33,756 nt of DNA from Pirellulales bacterium (GTDB lineage: Bacteria; Planctomycetota; Planctomycetia; Pirellulales; Thermoguttaceae): positions 1 to 33,756 of the forward strand of contig JAFGDS010000124.1 of NCBI GenBank assembly GCA_016931995.1, written 5' to 3'. The notes beneath the pieces are model-generated. The model was given only the letters and a program-made list of their open reading frames with translations. It did no database searches and was not told the origin of the DNA. Below are positions 25,001 to 32,494 of this stretch, piece after piece. Positions within the stretch are counted from its first letter, which is position 1. Each line of letters starts with the position of its first letter. A program made the position numbers and the translations under genes.

Positions 25001-25545
25001 CCGTGATCCTGGTCGTGCCCATGTGCCTTCTGTGCGCGGTGGCCGGCATGTTGGTTGCCTCGCTGCCGGTGGATATCTTCGTGCAGATCGGCTTTCTGGT
25101 CCTGGTGGGCCTGGCGGCGAAGAACGCCATCCTCATCGTCGAGTTCGCCCAGCAGTTGCAGGACCAGGGTCGCTCGCCGGGCGACGCGGCGGTCGAGGCC
25201 GCGCGGCTGCGGCTGCGGCCTATCGTGATGACCTCGTTCGCCTTCATCTTGGGCGTCGTGCCGCTGCTGTTGGGCACGGGCGCCGGCGCGGAGATGCGCC
25301 GCTCGCTGGGCACGGCCGTGTTCGCCGGCATGATCGGCGTCACGGGCTTCGGAATCCTCCTAACGCCCGTCTTCTACTATGTGCTCATGCGCCTGCACCG
25401 CCGCGCGACGCCCGAGCCGGCCGCCCCGACCGGCGACGCTTGGCTGGATCGCTACGACTTCACCGCCGCGCCTTCCATCCCGGACGCCGCGCCCGCGCCC
25501 GAAACCCCCGCGCCCTCCGCCAGCGGCCAAGGTGGCACGGTCTGA
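22033..25545 (+). CDS. RND efflux permease, HAE1 family (AcrB/MexB type), with extra helices
   Basis: 1170 residues from the ATG at 22033 (GAGGTG upstream), against about 1050 for AcrB. It is a proton-driven inner-membrane pump expelling hydrophobic compounds, solvents or drugs. Seen: FFIERPIFAWVVSIVI at the start, the TM4 proton relay GIVVDDAIVVLENVER (Asp417, Asp418) and GLAAKNAILIVEF with the partner Lys1030. Relative to AcrB the Asp pair is shifted by 10 residues but the Lys by 90, so about 80 residues are inserted between them. The extra part, near 512-595, holds two hydrophobic stretches (LPWWIFIALGGLASVWLG and GWPALAGLFAPGALVGGAVG). LTPSRAVAIF stands where AcrB has LTPALCATLL. The C terminus is Ala/Pro-rich and its TGA lies in a family B repeat remnant. 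The substrate is unknown. Confidence 0.95.
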   Translation: MFARFFIERPIFAWVVSIVILLVGSVAVFLLPIAQYPDITPPTVEVMASYPGASAQVVADSVAAPIEQQVNGVERMLYMSSQCTNDGSYVLTVTFELGTDLNMAQVLVQNRVALAMPLLPSQVQVQGVTTKKKSPSILLAVNLISPDGRYDDLYLSNYATIQLKDEIARINGVGDVTFLGQRDYSMRVWLDPQKMASRNLAAIDVVRALQTQNVQVAAGQVGREPVPSGQQFQFTMSTLGRLADAEQFADVIIKTGQGDEAEGRASSQVVRLRDVGRVELGAQIYDQICHLDGAPSVGMAVFQLPGSNALDVANKVKAKMSDLAERFPDGLEYRIGYDTTPFIEESVDEVFKTLRDAIVLVAIVVLFFLQDWRAMILPMIDVPVSLVGTFAVMAVMGFSLNNLTLFGMVLAIGIVVDDAIVVLENVERQMTLGLDAKSATIKAMGEITGPIIAITLVLSSVFLPSVFVPGVTGQFFRQFALVISSAMIISAINAMTLTPSRAVAIFQKEQLDEHGHPRHEALPWWIFIALGGLASVWLGKTLLAGHAGLPAADEMEGHGLGWPALAGLFAPGALVGGAVGWFAIGRVNAALARLFGAFNRLFDRLTDAYGRTVARLVRVSFVVLFVYGGLLGLTVWSMGAAPKAFIPEQDQGYLLVNVQLPDSASVERTQAVIDKIHRIAMGDPAAPGKPKGIPGVNHTLSVAGQSLMLSANGSNFGSCFVILDPFDRRHEPDRYDVAIAKTLRERFAAEIDEAEIQIFRAPPIQGLGSGGGFKLQVEQRGYVDLDELQTQTDELVAAANANPRLLGVFTMFRADTPQYYLDIDRTKCESLGVPVQDVFDTLQVYMGGYFVNLFNAFGRTWQVNVLAEPEYRTRVADLRQLEVRNQLGRMVPLATLFNVKDQGGPVMVMRYNMYASAPVVGNPAPGTSSGDVIRIVQNLADKNGVASEWTEIMYLQILAGNATIYIFAIGTALIFLVLAAKYESWKLPLAVILVVPMCLLCAVAGMLVASLPVDIFVQIGFLVLVGLAAKNAILIVEFAQQLQDQGRSPGDAAVEAARLRLRPIVMTSFAFILGVVPLLLGTGAGAEMRRSLGTAVFAGMIGVTGFGILLTPVFYYVLMRLHRRATPEPAAPTGDAWLDRYDFTAAPSIPDAAPAPETPAPSASGQGGTV

Positions 25546-25631
25546 GCGCAGCGAAGGTCGTGACTGGTGTGCCACTGGCTCCGCCAGTGCGCGAATCCCG
25601 TGAGATCCAGCACGGGCGAAGCCAGTGGCAC
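25541..25631 (+). repeat. Family B remnant followed by a family C repeat
   Basis: TCTGAGCGCAGCGAAGG (25541-25557) is half of a family B arm and includes the permease stop codon (25543-25545). Directly after comes a full family C copy: an arm at 25567-25589, a 21-bp spacer starting CGCGAATCCCG, and an inverted arm at 25611-25631. It lies between convergent genes. Confidence 0.75.
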
Positions 25632-25639
25632 GCAGCGTC

Positions 25640-25656
25640 GCGAAGCCGCAAGCGGC
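25640..25656. repeat. Family G short palindromic repeat, second copy
   Basis: Identical over 17 bp to 15008-15024 (GCGAAGCCGCAAGCGGC). It lies next to the family C element and 27 bp from the xylulokinase stop codon. Confidence 0.6.
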
Positions 25657-25682
25657 TCCGTGGTGGACACAACGCCCTCGCG

Positions 25683-27212
25683 TTACCCCTCCGCCGCGAT
25701 CCGCTTGAAGTCCGCGGCCAGCGACCGGTAAAGCTGCTGGTACACCGGAAACGCGCGATCGTGGCGGCGGCGGGCGGCGCGGTCGGGCGTGGTCTGGCGG
25801 ACGACGCGGACCGCGGCCTTGCAGGCTTCCTCAATGTTGGCGTACGCCCCCGCGCCCACCGCGGCCAAAAGAGCCACGCCGTAGGCTGGGCCCTCCTCTG
25901 TGTTCACGGTGACCACCTTCCGGCCGAACACGTCCGCCTGGATCTGACGCCAAAGCGGACTGCGACTGCCCCCGCCCGAGGCGCGGATCTCGCGCACGGG
26001 CACGCCCAACTCCTCGAAAATCGCCAGACTCTCCCGCAGCGAATACGTCACGCCCTCCAGGATCGACCGGACCAGATGCCCGCGACCGTGGGCAAGCGTG
26101 AGCCCCACGAAACAGCCTCGGGCGTCGGGGTCGGCGTGCGGGGTGCGTTCGCCGGAGAGATAGGGGAGGAAGAAGAGGCCCTCGCTGCCGGCCGGCGCGG
26201 CGGCGGCTTCGGCGGTGAGAAGATCGTAGACTTCTCGGCCGGCCTTCTTGGCCCGCTCCACGTCGGCCTGGCACAGGGCATTGCGGAACCACTGCAGCGA
26301 CCCACCAGCAGCGAGTGTCACGCCCATCATGTGCCACTTACCGCGGACGGCGTGGCAGAAGGTGTGGACGCGCCCAAGCGGATCGACCTTCACTTCGTTG
26401 CTGTGGACGAACACGACGCCCGAGGTGCCGATCGACGTGCTGAGCACGCCCTGGCGGACGATGCCGTTGCCGACGGCCCCGGCCGCGCAGTCGCCCGCCC
26501 CGGCCACGACCGCGCAATCGGTCGAAAGTCCCAACAAGCCGGCCGCCTCGCGGGTGAGCGTGCCGGTGACCTCCTCCGATTCGTGGCACCGCGCCAAGAG
26601 CGACTCGTCCAGCTCGAGCGCGGCGAGGAGCCTCTTCGACCATCGCCGCCGGGCGACGTCCAAAAGGAGCATGCCACTGGCGTCGCTCACGTCCGTGGCG
26701 AACTCGCCGGTCAAGCGGCGGCGGATCTCGTCCTTGGGCAGGAGCACCCGCCGGGTTTTGTCGAAGTTGCGGGGCTCGTGGTTGCGAAGCCAAAGGATCT
26801 TGGGCGCGGTGAATCCGGCCAAGGCGGGATTGGCGACCATGCGGATCAATTTGGCCCGGCCGCCCGCCCGCCGCTCGATCTCGGCGCATTCGGCGGCCGT
26901 CCGCTGGTCGTTCCACAGGATGGCGGGGCGGACGACCTTGTTGTTTCGGTCCAGGAAGACGCTCCCGTGCATCTGGCCGGACAGGCCGATGGCCTTCACG
27001 TCGGCCGGCTTGAGCTTCGCCCGGGCGACCACCCGGCGAACCGACCCGACGGTGGCTTTCCACCAGTCCTCCGGATTTTGCTCGCTCCAGAGCGGCCGCG
27101 GGGCGCGGCAAGGGTAGATCTCCGTGGCGTCGGCCAGGATTTTGCCGGAGGCGTCCATCGCCAGCGTCTTGGTGCCCGACGTGCCGATATCGATCCCGAG
27201 AAAAACGCCCAT
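25683..27212 (-). CDS. xylB: Xylulokinase (FGGY family)
   Basis: 509 residues, close to the usual length. It phosphorylates D-xylulose to xylulose 5-phosphate, feeding the pentose phosphate pathway. Seen: the N-terminal ATPase motif [17 protein letters not shown] (4-20), [13 protein letters not shown] (76-88, typical of xylulose kinases), WNDQRT (100-105), catalytic Asp241 in [13 protein letters not shown], and [19 protein letters not shown] near the C-terminal nucleotide site. AAGGA precedes the ATG at 27212 by seven bases. No xylose isomerase (xylA) is next to it. It is divergent from a solute-binding lipoprotein gene, which could serve sugar uptake. Another FGGY sugar kinase is the alternative, less likely given the motifs. 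Confidence 0.92.
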   Translation of the reverse strand: MGVFLGIDIGTSGTKTLAMDASGKILADATEIYPCRAPRPLWSEQNPEDWWKATVGSVRRVVARAKLKPADVKAIGLSGQMHGSVFLDRNNKVVRPAILWNDQRTAAECAEIERRAGGRAKLIRMVANPALAGFTAPKILWLRNHEPRNFDKTRRVLLPKDEIRRRLTGEFATDVSDASGMLLLDVARRRWSKRLLAALELDESLLARCHESEEVTGTLTREAAGLLGLSTDCAVVAGAGDCAAGAVGNGIVRQGVLSTSIGTSGVVFVHSNEVKVDPLGRVHTFCHAVRGKWHMMGVTLAAGGSLQWFRNALCQADVERAKKAGREVYDLLTAEAAAAPAGSEGLFFLPYLSGERTPHADPDARGCFVGLTLAHGRGHLVRSILEGVTYSLRESLAIFEELGVPVREIRASGGGSRSPLWRQIQADVFGRKVVTVNTEEGPAYGVALLAAVGAGAYANIEEACKAAVRVVRQTTPDRAARRRHDRAFPVYQQLYRSLAADFKRIAAEG

Positions 27213-27325
27213 GGTGTGTTCCTTTCCGACAAACGAATCCCAAGAGGCTCCGCGGCGGCCGGTCCTCGCCGCGTGCCCATTCTACCAGAACCGCCCGGCC
27301 CACAAGAGAGGCCCGCCACGCCGCG

Positions 27326-27354
27326 TTGACCTCGCACGGGGTTTGGCGTACAAC
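27326..27354 (+). promoter_or_regulatory. Sigma70-like promoter of the solute-binding protein gene
   Basis: TTGACC (27326-27331) and TACAAC (27349-27354) are separated by exactly 17 bp: five and four matches to the consensus hexamers. Transcription would begin near 27361, the first base of a hairpin-forming repeat, about 55 bp before the start codon. Confidence 0.55.
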
Positions 27355-27360
27355 GAACTA

Positions 27361-27393
27361 TAGGGTGGGTCGAGCGTAGCGAGCCCCACCCTA
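27361..27393. repeat. Family A repeat, full copy, probable 5' leader hairpin
   Basis: TAGGGTGGG (27361-27369) and CCCACCCTA (27385-27393) are perfect 9-bp inverted arms, and GCTCG-type words inside pair further (TCGAGCGTAGCGAGC). Other copies lie at 2671-2700 and, as halves, at 568-590 and about 32461-32471. Here it ends 22 bp before the start codon of the solute-binding gene. Confidence 0.75.
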
Positions 27394-27415
27394 CAATTCT
27401 CAGCGTAGGAATCCC

Positions 27416-28864
27416 ATGGCCCGCATGTTTTCGCGAATTGCCCTGTCGGTTGTCGGCCTCGCCGTGCTGGCCGGGTGTCCTTCTTCCGATCCAACCGGCA
27501 AAGAGGTGTCCAAGAGCCCGCCGCTTGCCGGCATTACGCTGCGGCTGGCCGTGGTGGACGATCCCGCGTTGGCCGCGGCGGTGGAAAAGGTCTGCGGCGA
27601 GTGGAAAACGCAGACCGGCGCGGAACTGAGCGTCGAGCCGCTCGCCCTGGCCGATCTGGCCAAAATGGACGCCCTCGAGGCGGACGCCGTGGTCTGTCCG
27701 TCGCATCTGTTGGCGCCTTTGGCCGAGCGCGGGTTGTTGGCGCCCGTTCCCACGGCATTGGTGGAATCGCCGTCTGGCGGCTGGATGGACTTTTTCGAGT
27801 TGGCGCGGTCGCACGAAGCCGCCTGGGCCGGTCGCCCCATGGCCTTCCCGCTAGGGTCGCCCGTGCTCGTGTGTTACTACCGCGCCGATCTTTTCGACAA
27901 GCACGGCCTCCGCCCGCCCACGACCTGGAAGGAATACCACGAGGCGGCCAAACTGTTGGCCGCGCGGGAGCGGACCGGCCAGACGCCGGACGGGGACGCG
28001 CCCTGGTCGGGCACGCTCGAGCCGCTCGCGCCCGGGTGGGCCGGCCTGACGCTTTTGGCCCGGGCCGCGGCGGCCGCCAAACACCCCGACAACTACTCCA
28101 CCCTCTTCCGCATCCAAACCATGGAGCCGCTCATCGACAGTCCGCCGATGATCCGCGCGCTGATGTACCTCGTGGCCGACGCGAAATTCGGGCCGGCCGA
28201 CGCGACGACGCTCTCGCCCGACGCCGTGCGCGAGCGCTTCTGGCGGGGGCAGGCGGCCATGGCTCTCACGTGGCCCACTGGCGCCGCCAGCCTCCCGGAG
28301 GACGTCCCATCGGACCTGCCCGTGGCCGTGACCGAATTACCCGGCTCGGCCGACGTGTTCAACATCGATGAAGGCAAGTGGGACTCGCGCCGAGACGGTC
28401 CAAACCGCGTGCCCCTGCTGGGCGTCTCGGGCAGGCTCGGCGTGCTGAGCCGCGATTCGGAGCACGTCGACGCCGCGGCCGATCTTCTGATGTGGCTCAG
28501 CGGAACCGACCTGTCCGCGGCGCCCAGCGCCCAGAGTCCCGCGACGACGCTTTTCCGCCGCTCCCAGGTCCGCCAAGCCCGCATGTGGACCGAGGCCCCC
28601 ATGGCCCCCGCCGCGTCCGCCGCTTACGCGGAACTGACCGAGTCCACGTTCCAACGGGAACAGTGGCTCTTCGCCCTGCGGATCCCCGGACGGGGCGAAT
28701 ACCTGGCCGCATTGGACGAGGCGGTCGGGCGCGCGATCGAAGGCAAGGCCACGCCCACGGAAGCCCTCCGCGACGCCGCCGGCCACTGGCGCGACATCAC
28801 CCGCCGCCTAGGGTTGGAAAAACAACACGCTGCTTATCTCCGTAGCCTCGGCCTGGAACCCTAG
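27416..28864 (+). CDS. Extracellular solute-binding lipoprotein (ABC family 1 type)
   Basis: 482 residues, start at 27416 with AGGA five bases upstream. Seen: a lipoprotein signal with the lipobox L-A-G-C (Cys21), then a periplasmic-binding-protein fold. Telling segments are LRLAVVDDPALAAAVEKVCGEW near 42-63, the hinge-region pattern PVLVCYYRADLFDKHGLRPPTTW (about 149-171, split by a conserved YYR), and a later GVSGRLGVLSR. These fit family 1 binding proteins, which mostly carry oligosaccharides. No ABC permease or ATPase gene is adjacent, so either the transporter is encoded elsewhere or the protein has another role, such as sensing. The ligand cannot be read from sequence. It is probably anchored in the cytoplasmic or outer membrane. 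Confidence 0.8.
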   Translation: MARMFSRIALSVVGLAVLAGCPSSDPTGKEVSKSPPLAGITLRLAVVDDPALAAAVEKVCGEWKTQTGAELSVEPLALADLAKMDALEADAVVCPSHLLAPLAERGLLAPVPTALVESPSGGWMDFFELARSHEAAWAGRPMAFPLGSPVLVCYYRADLFDKHGLRPPTTWKEYHEAAKLLAARERTGQTPDGDAPWSGTLEPLAPGWAGLTLLARAAAAAKHPDNYSTLFRIQTMEPLIDSPPMIRALMYLVADAKFGPADATTLSPDAVRERFWRGQAAMALTWPTGAASLPEDVPSDLPVAVTELPGSADVFNIDEGKWDSRRDGPNRVPLLGVSGRLGVLSRDSEHVDAAADLLMWLSGTDLSAAPSAQSPATTLFRRSQVRQARMWTEAPMAPAASAAYAELTESTFQREQWLFALRIPGRGEYLAALDEAVGRAIEGKATPTEALRDAAGHWRDITRRLGLEKQHAAYLRSLGLEP

Positions 28865-28868
28865 GACC

Positions 28869-28888
28869 GCCGGCGCGGCGCTGCCGGC
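28869..28888. terminator. GC-rich hairpin between convergent genes
   Basis: GCCGGC (28869-28874) can pair with GCCGGC (28883-28888) around an 8-base loop, followed by AAAAAA on the plus strand. It lies in the 32-bp gap between two stop codons. Short stem and no downstream T run, so only a weak candidate. Confidence 0.35.
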
Positions 28889-28896
28889 AAAAAACA

Positions 28897-31143
28897 TCAG
28901 CGCAACTGAAACCTCCGCCGCAAGATCCATTCCGCAGCCAGAATACCGACGAATAGGGCCCAGAACACCGGCGGCCAGTAGAGCCGGCGCTCCATGAGAA
29001 TCCGCTCGCGGCGCTGCGTGCGGTCCAGCTCGTCGATCAGCCGGTCGGCGGTCGTGACGTGCGCGTAGCGCCCGCCCGAGGCGGCCGCGATCCGCCCGAG
29101 CAGGGTCTCGTCCAGGTCGAGCTTCTCGAATTCCAAGCTGGGCCGGCCGACTTCAACGACGAGCTTTTCGGCCGCGAGCTTCGTCTCGCCCAGCGCGGCC
29201 TCGATGTCGATCTGGTACGTTCCCGGCGCGGCGGGCTCGAACCTCGCGCCGTAGTGGCCGGCCGGGCCGGACTCGGCCGCCAGCGCGACCGACTGCGGTT
29301 TTGCCATTGTGCCCGCGATCTTGGCCGTGACCTTCGCCCCCGCGGCGCCTTGCCCCTGATTGTCGCGGACCACGGCGGAGATCCGCACGGGCTCGTCCGG
29401 TTCGTAATACGCCTTATCGGTGCGGCCGGTCACGCCCGCCGTGGTCTGGACGCCCTCTTGCCGCCCGGCCAGCCAGCGGACCATCTGCCCCCAGAATTGC
29501 AGAAACGGCGACTTTTGATCCAGGGCCTGGGGCCCTTGCTGCCACACCCGCGTCGTGTCGCCGGTGAACACGGCCGCGCGGCCCGCGTCCACCGGTTGCA
29601 CGGCCAGCACGACCGGCCGATCCACCTCGGCGGGGCAATAGGCCAACACCGTGGCGGTCGGCCGCGGGCCTTCCACCCGCGTGCAGCCTTCCAGCGGCGG
29701 CAAGCCCGGCGTCTCGGGCGGGCCGGCCTCCGTGGCAAAGAAGCCGGCAATGTTCGCGAAGATCGGATGCCGCGCGCCCTCGGGCGACAGGGCGGGCAAG
29801 AAAGCACCATCGATTTGCCCGATCTCGCGCGAGCCCAGCCGCGCGGGCAAGATGACCCCCAGCGGCGTCTCGGCGTACCCGCCCGGCCCCAGGCTGTGGT
29901 ATCCACCCAACATCACCAACCCCGCCCCGGCACGAATCCGGCGGACGAGCAATTCCTGCACCTCGGGCCGCAGGTAGCTCGCGTCCAGGTCGCCCAGGAT
30001 GAACACGTCGAACGTGTCGAGCGTCTCGGCGTCGGTGGGAATCGACGTAAGCGCAAGACCCTCGATATTCGTGCGCGAGAGGAACACGTTCGGCCGCGTT
30101 TGCACCAGCGCGGCGAACTCCAGGTCCGGGTCCTTGGCCAGAAACCGGTCCACGATCGCGCCGTATTCGGCGCGGAGCGTTCCCTCGAGATACAAAACCC
30201 GAATGCCCGCCTCGACCACCAGCGCCACCGCCCGGCGATCGTTGTTCTCTTGGATCTTTTCCTCGGCAGCCGGCAACGCGCGGACCGTGTAGGTGTGGCG
30301 GCCCTTGGCCTCCGGGCGGAACTGGAATTCGACGCGCTGCGCGCCCTCCACGCCGTCCAGGGTCAGCTCGGCTTGCTCGATCTGACGATCATCTTCTTCC
30401 AGAACGACTTGCGCGACGTGGCCGGCCAGTCCGACGCCCTCGACTGATGCGACGATCTTCGCCTTGTTGCCCACCAGAAGTCGGTCGGGACAGTCGATTC
30501 CGGTCACCTGGAGGTCGCGATAGGTTGCGTCGCTGCGGAGGCTGGAGCCCACGCCCACCGTGTGGACCACCACGCCCCGCGAGCCGGCCACCTGGACGGG
30601 ATCGCCGGCGGCGTTGTGCAGGCCGTCGGACAGAAGAACGATTGCCTCGATCCGCCGCGGCGGGGCCTGCCGCGCGCCCGACTGAATTGCCCTCGATAGC
30701 GACGTCGCCCGACCGTCGGCCGAGAGCGTGGCCAGCCGCCGCACGTCGCCCAACACCCGCGGCCCTTCCGAGAACGCCACCAGATGCAGGTCGAACCCGT
30801 CGGCAAGCTTGGGCCACCACTTGGCGATCTGATCCCGCGCGCGGGCCAGCCGCGACTGGTCCGACGCCGAGTCGGCGATCCGCATCGACGCCGACGTGTC
30901 GAGCAGGAAAACCAGCGCCGGCCGCTGCGTTTCGTGCTTCTCGTAGCTCACCACCGGCCGGAAGATGAGGAGAACCACGAGCACAACCGCCGTGATCCGC
31001 AGCGCCAGGAGTGCCCGCGCGTGCAACTTGCGCATCCCCCCGAACGCCCGGCGATAGCCCAGCCAAATCAACAGCACCGCCACCGTAGCGACTGCCGCCA
31101 TCGTGGTCAGACTGTAGCCGCGTTCGAGGGTGAGGTGAAACAT
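28897..31143 (-). CDS. VWA-domain membrane protein with glutamine-amidotransferase-like domain
   Basis: 748 residues. Two N-terminal membrane helices (about 15-30 and 45-62) are followed by a von Willebrand A domain with a MIDAS motif D-T-S-A-S at 82-86 and IVLLSDGLHN further on. A middle beta-rich part leads to a class I glutamine-amidotransferase-like region (VFILGDLDASYLRPEV, then AGLVMLGGYHSLGPGGY, where the Cys nucleophile is absent). A carbohydrate-type beta domain and a C-terminal helix (VFWALFVGILAAEWIL) follow. This layout is known from planctomycete clusters with MoxR, DUF58 and BatA-like genes; the role is thought to be metal-dependent protein assembly, but that is inference. The start at 31143 lacks a clear ribosome site; Met15 (31101) is possible. 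The next gene upstream is on the same strand. Confidence 0.82.
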   Translation of the reverse strand: MFHLTLERGYSLTTMAAVATVAVLLIWLGYRRAFGGMRKLHARALLALRITAVVLVVLLIFRPVVSYEKHETQRPALVFLLDTSASMRIADSASDQSRLARARDQIAKWWPKLADGFDLHLVAFSEGPRVLGDVRRLATLSADGRATSLSRAIQSGARQAPPRRIEAIVLLSDGLHNAAGDPVQVAGSRGVVVHTVGVGSSLRSDATYRDLQVTGIDCPDRLLVGNKAKIVASVEGVGLAGHVAQVVLEEDDRQIEQAELTLDGVEGAQRVEFQFRPEAKGRHTYTVRALPAAEEKIQENNDRRAVALVVEAGIRVLYLEGTLRAEYGAIVDRFLAKDPDLEFAALVQTRPNVFLSRTNIEGLALTSIPTDAETLDTFDVFILGDLDASYLRPEVQELLVRRIRAGAGLVMLGGYHSLGPGGYAETPLGVILPARLGSREIGQIDGAFLPALSPEGARHPIFANIAGFFATEAGPPETPGLPPLEGCTRVEGPRPTATVLAYCPAEVDRPVVLAVQPVDAGRAAVFTGDTTRVWQQGPQALDQKSPFLQFWGQMVRWLAGRQEGVQTTAGVTGRTDKAYYEPDEPVRISAVVRDNQGQGAAGAKVTAKIAGTMAKPQSVALAAESGPAGHYGARFEPAAPGTYQIDIEAALGETKLAAEKLVVEVGRPSLEFEKLDLDETLLGRIAAASGGRYAHVTTADRLIDELDRTQRRERILMERRLYWPPVFWALFVGILAAEWILRRRFQLR

Positions 31144-31201
31144 GAAGAACTGGATTGTCGATCGGAAGTTACACGGCGAAAGGACGCCATGTCCATAACC
31201 T

Positions 31202-31299
31202 CATCTTGTCGATCTTGTCAATCCTGTCGATTATCGTCTCCCTGAGGTCAAGAAATGCGATTCGACGGTTTGGACAGGATTAACACGATTCACAGGATG
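31202..31299. repeat. Family F imperfect 27-bp inverted repeat
   Basis: The arm at 31202-31228 (contains TTGTCAATCCTGTC) and the inverted arm at 31273-31299 (contains GACAGGATTAACACG) agree at 22 of 27 positions, with a 44-bp spacer. Each arm is a chain of TTGTCAATC-like 9-mers. It sits between two minus-strand genes. Confidence 0.7.
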
Positions 31300-31342
31300 A
31301 CGAGAGAGTCTGATCGCGTCCCTTTGCGCGTTTTTTGTTGGT

Positions 31343-31999
31343 CTAATTGCCGTCGTCCTTCTTGTCCGCCGCCCCCTTCATCTTCTCCCTTCCTTCCACC
31401 ATCACCTCCTCGCCCAGCTTCACGCGTTTCACGTAGACGAGCGACTTGAGATCCGTTCCCACTTCGCCCTTGTCGCGCTTGCGGAGGAAGAACCGTTGCG
31501 CCTCGCCGGCGCCGCCGGCGCCGCCGGCGCTGGCCGAGGCGTCGGCCCCGTCCGGCTCGACGTACACGATCGCCGCCAGCGGGCCGGTGATCGTCCGGCC
31601 GTCGCGAAGGGTGATCGTGTGCGCGTACTCGCGTGCCGGGTAGCTCTTGCCGGTGTACACCTTCTCGTCGGCGGCCGTCTCCTTGAATCGCCACTCGCGC
31701 TCCATCCACTCCCGCTTGACGGCGCACTCGATTTGTCGGACCGCCCGCAAGGGCACCTCGCGTTGGCGTTTAAACGACGCGTCGTGGATCTTCAGTCGCG
31801 CGTCGCGGGTGAGGTAGACCTTGCCCGGCGAGATGGTCCCGTCGGACAGCTCGACGTAGCCCGGCACGGAGTCGTCCCGCTCCTGGGTGGGTGAGGCCCC
31901 GAAGGGATTCAATGCCGGCGGTTCGTCAGCCCGCGCCGCCAGGCCAGCCACGACCGCGACCCATCCCACCGCCCAGGCACATCGGACCATTGTCTTCAT
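31343..31999 (-). CDS. Small exported protein, unknown function
   Basis: 218 residues. The start at 31999 has AAGGAGG seven bases upstream; the frame is open to 32269, but that part runs through repeats and encodes the spurious peptide SEAKHL...EILRCAQDD that such repeats give. Seen: a signal peptide (1-24, ending AARADEPP), then a beta-rich domain with GYVELSDGTISPGKVYLTRDARLKIHD and ITLRDGRTITGPLAAIVYVE, split here by many charged residues. A run of Gly/Ala (ASASAGGAGGAGE) comes from a 9-bp tandem repeat. The C terminus is Lys/Asp-rich. I recognise no domain. It probably sits in the periplasm, and its position between the VWA and DUF4159 genes hints at a shared role. Confidence 0.7.
   Translation of the reverse strand: MKTMVRCAWAVGWVAVVAGLAARADEPPALNPFGASPTQERDDSVPGYVELSDGTISPGKVYLTRDARLKIHDASFKRQREVPLRAVRQIECAVKREWMEREWRFKETAADEKVYTGKSYPAREYAHTITLRDGRTITGPLAAIVYVEPDGADASASAGGAGGAGEAQRFFLRKRDKGEVGTDLKSLVYVKRVKLGEEVMVEGREKMKGAADKKDDGN
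31505..31531. repeat. Three tandem 9-bp units inside a gene
   Basis: GCCGGCGCC is repeated three times (last unit ends in T). On the coding strand it adds Ala-Gly-Gly repeats, so changes in copy number keep the frame. This makes it a possible site of length variation. Confidence 0.7.
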
Positions 32000-32046
32000 C
32001 ACATACCCTCCTTCGCCCACCCCAAGTGTATCCTCCTGTCCGCCTT

Positions 32047-32318
32047 CTTTGGAGTGCGGCGACGTGTCGCCGCTTTGGCATTTGCCGCGGAGCCGGCGCC
32101 GGCCCAGCGCGTCATCCTGAGCGCAGCGAAGGATCTCGTTGCCGTCCGACGAGTTGAGGTGCTTCGCTTCGCTCAGCATGACGGGGAGGTTCGGGTCCGG
32201 GAATGGGCTCTGGGCACGCTCGGCGGCGCACTGCCGGGCAAGCCAGCAGTGGCGCCCCTGGCAGTCCACGCTCCAACGTCACGGCCAGAAAGCGGCGACC
32301 AGTCGCCGCACTCCAAGG
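32047..32318. repeat. Nested composite: family D arms around a family B copy
   Basis: CTTTGGAGTGCGGCGAC... (32047-32078) and its inverted copy ...GTCGCCGCACTCCAAGG (32289-32318) flank a complete family B element (32110-32183: 24-bp arms with 3 mismatches, spacer 26 bp). Each D arm is itself palindromic (GCGGCGAC/GTCGCCGC). A decayed family C piece lies at about 32229-32256. The whole fills most of the 495-bp divergent gap 32000-32494. Confidence 0.75.
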
Positions 32319-32426
32319 GATTTGAATAGTCGGCGTCCGGTTGAACGAATTCTCTTGTGGCGGACTGCGCCCCGGCATGGCCACGCGGTCAAAGCGATAC
32401 ACCACGCGGGGGGTATGCCAACCAAC

Positions 32427-32471
32427 TTGACCCGAGATTTCCAGCCCGGACACGATACAATATAGGGTGGG
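32427..32471 (+). promoter_or_regulatory. Promoter-like block joined to a family A half copy
   Basis: TTGACC at 32427-32432 and TACAAT at 32456-32461 resemble promoter hexamers, but 23 bp apart, too far for a normal sigma70 promoter. TATAGGGTGGG (32461-32471) is the opening word of family A. The same order, TTGACC then TATAGGGTGGG, occurs at 27326-27369 with almost the same total distance. Confidence 0.35.
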
Positions 32472-32494
32472 CGATCACCGCCGGAGGACAACCG

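Noticed and set aside
32000-32269. N-terminal extension of the small exported protein
   Set aside because: It runs through family B and D repeats and gives the well-known spurious SEAK...EILR.AQDD peptide. A strong ribosome site and a signal peptide mark the start at 31999.
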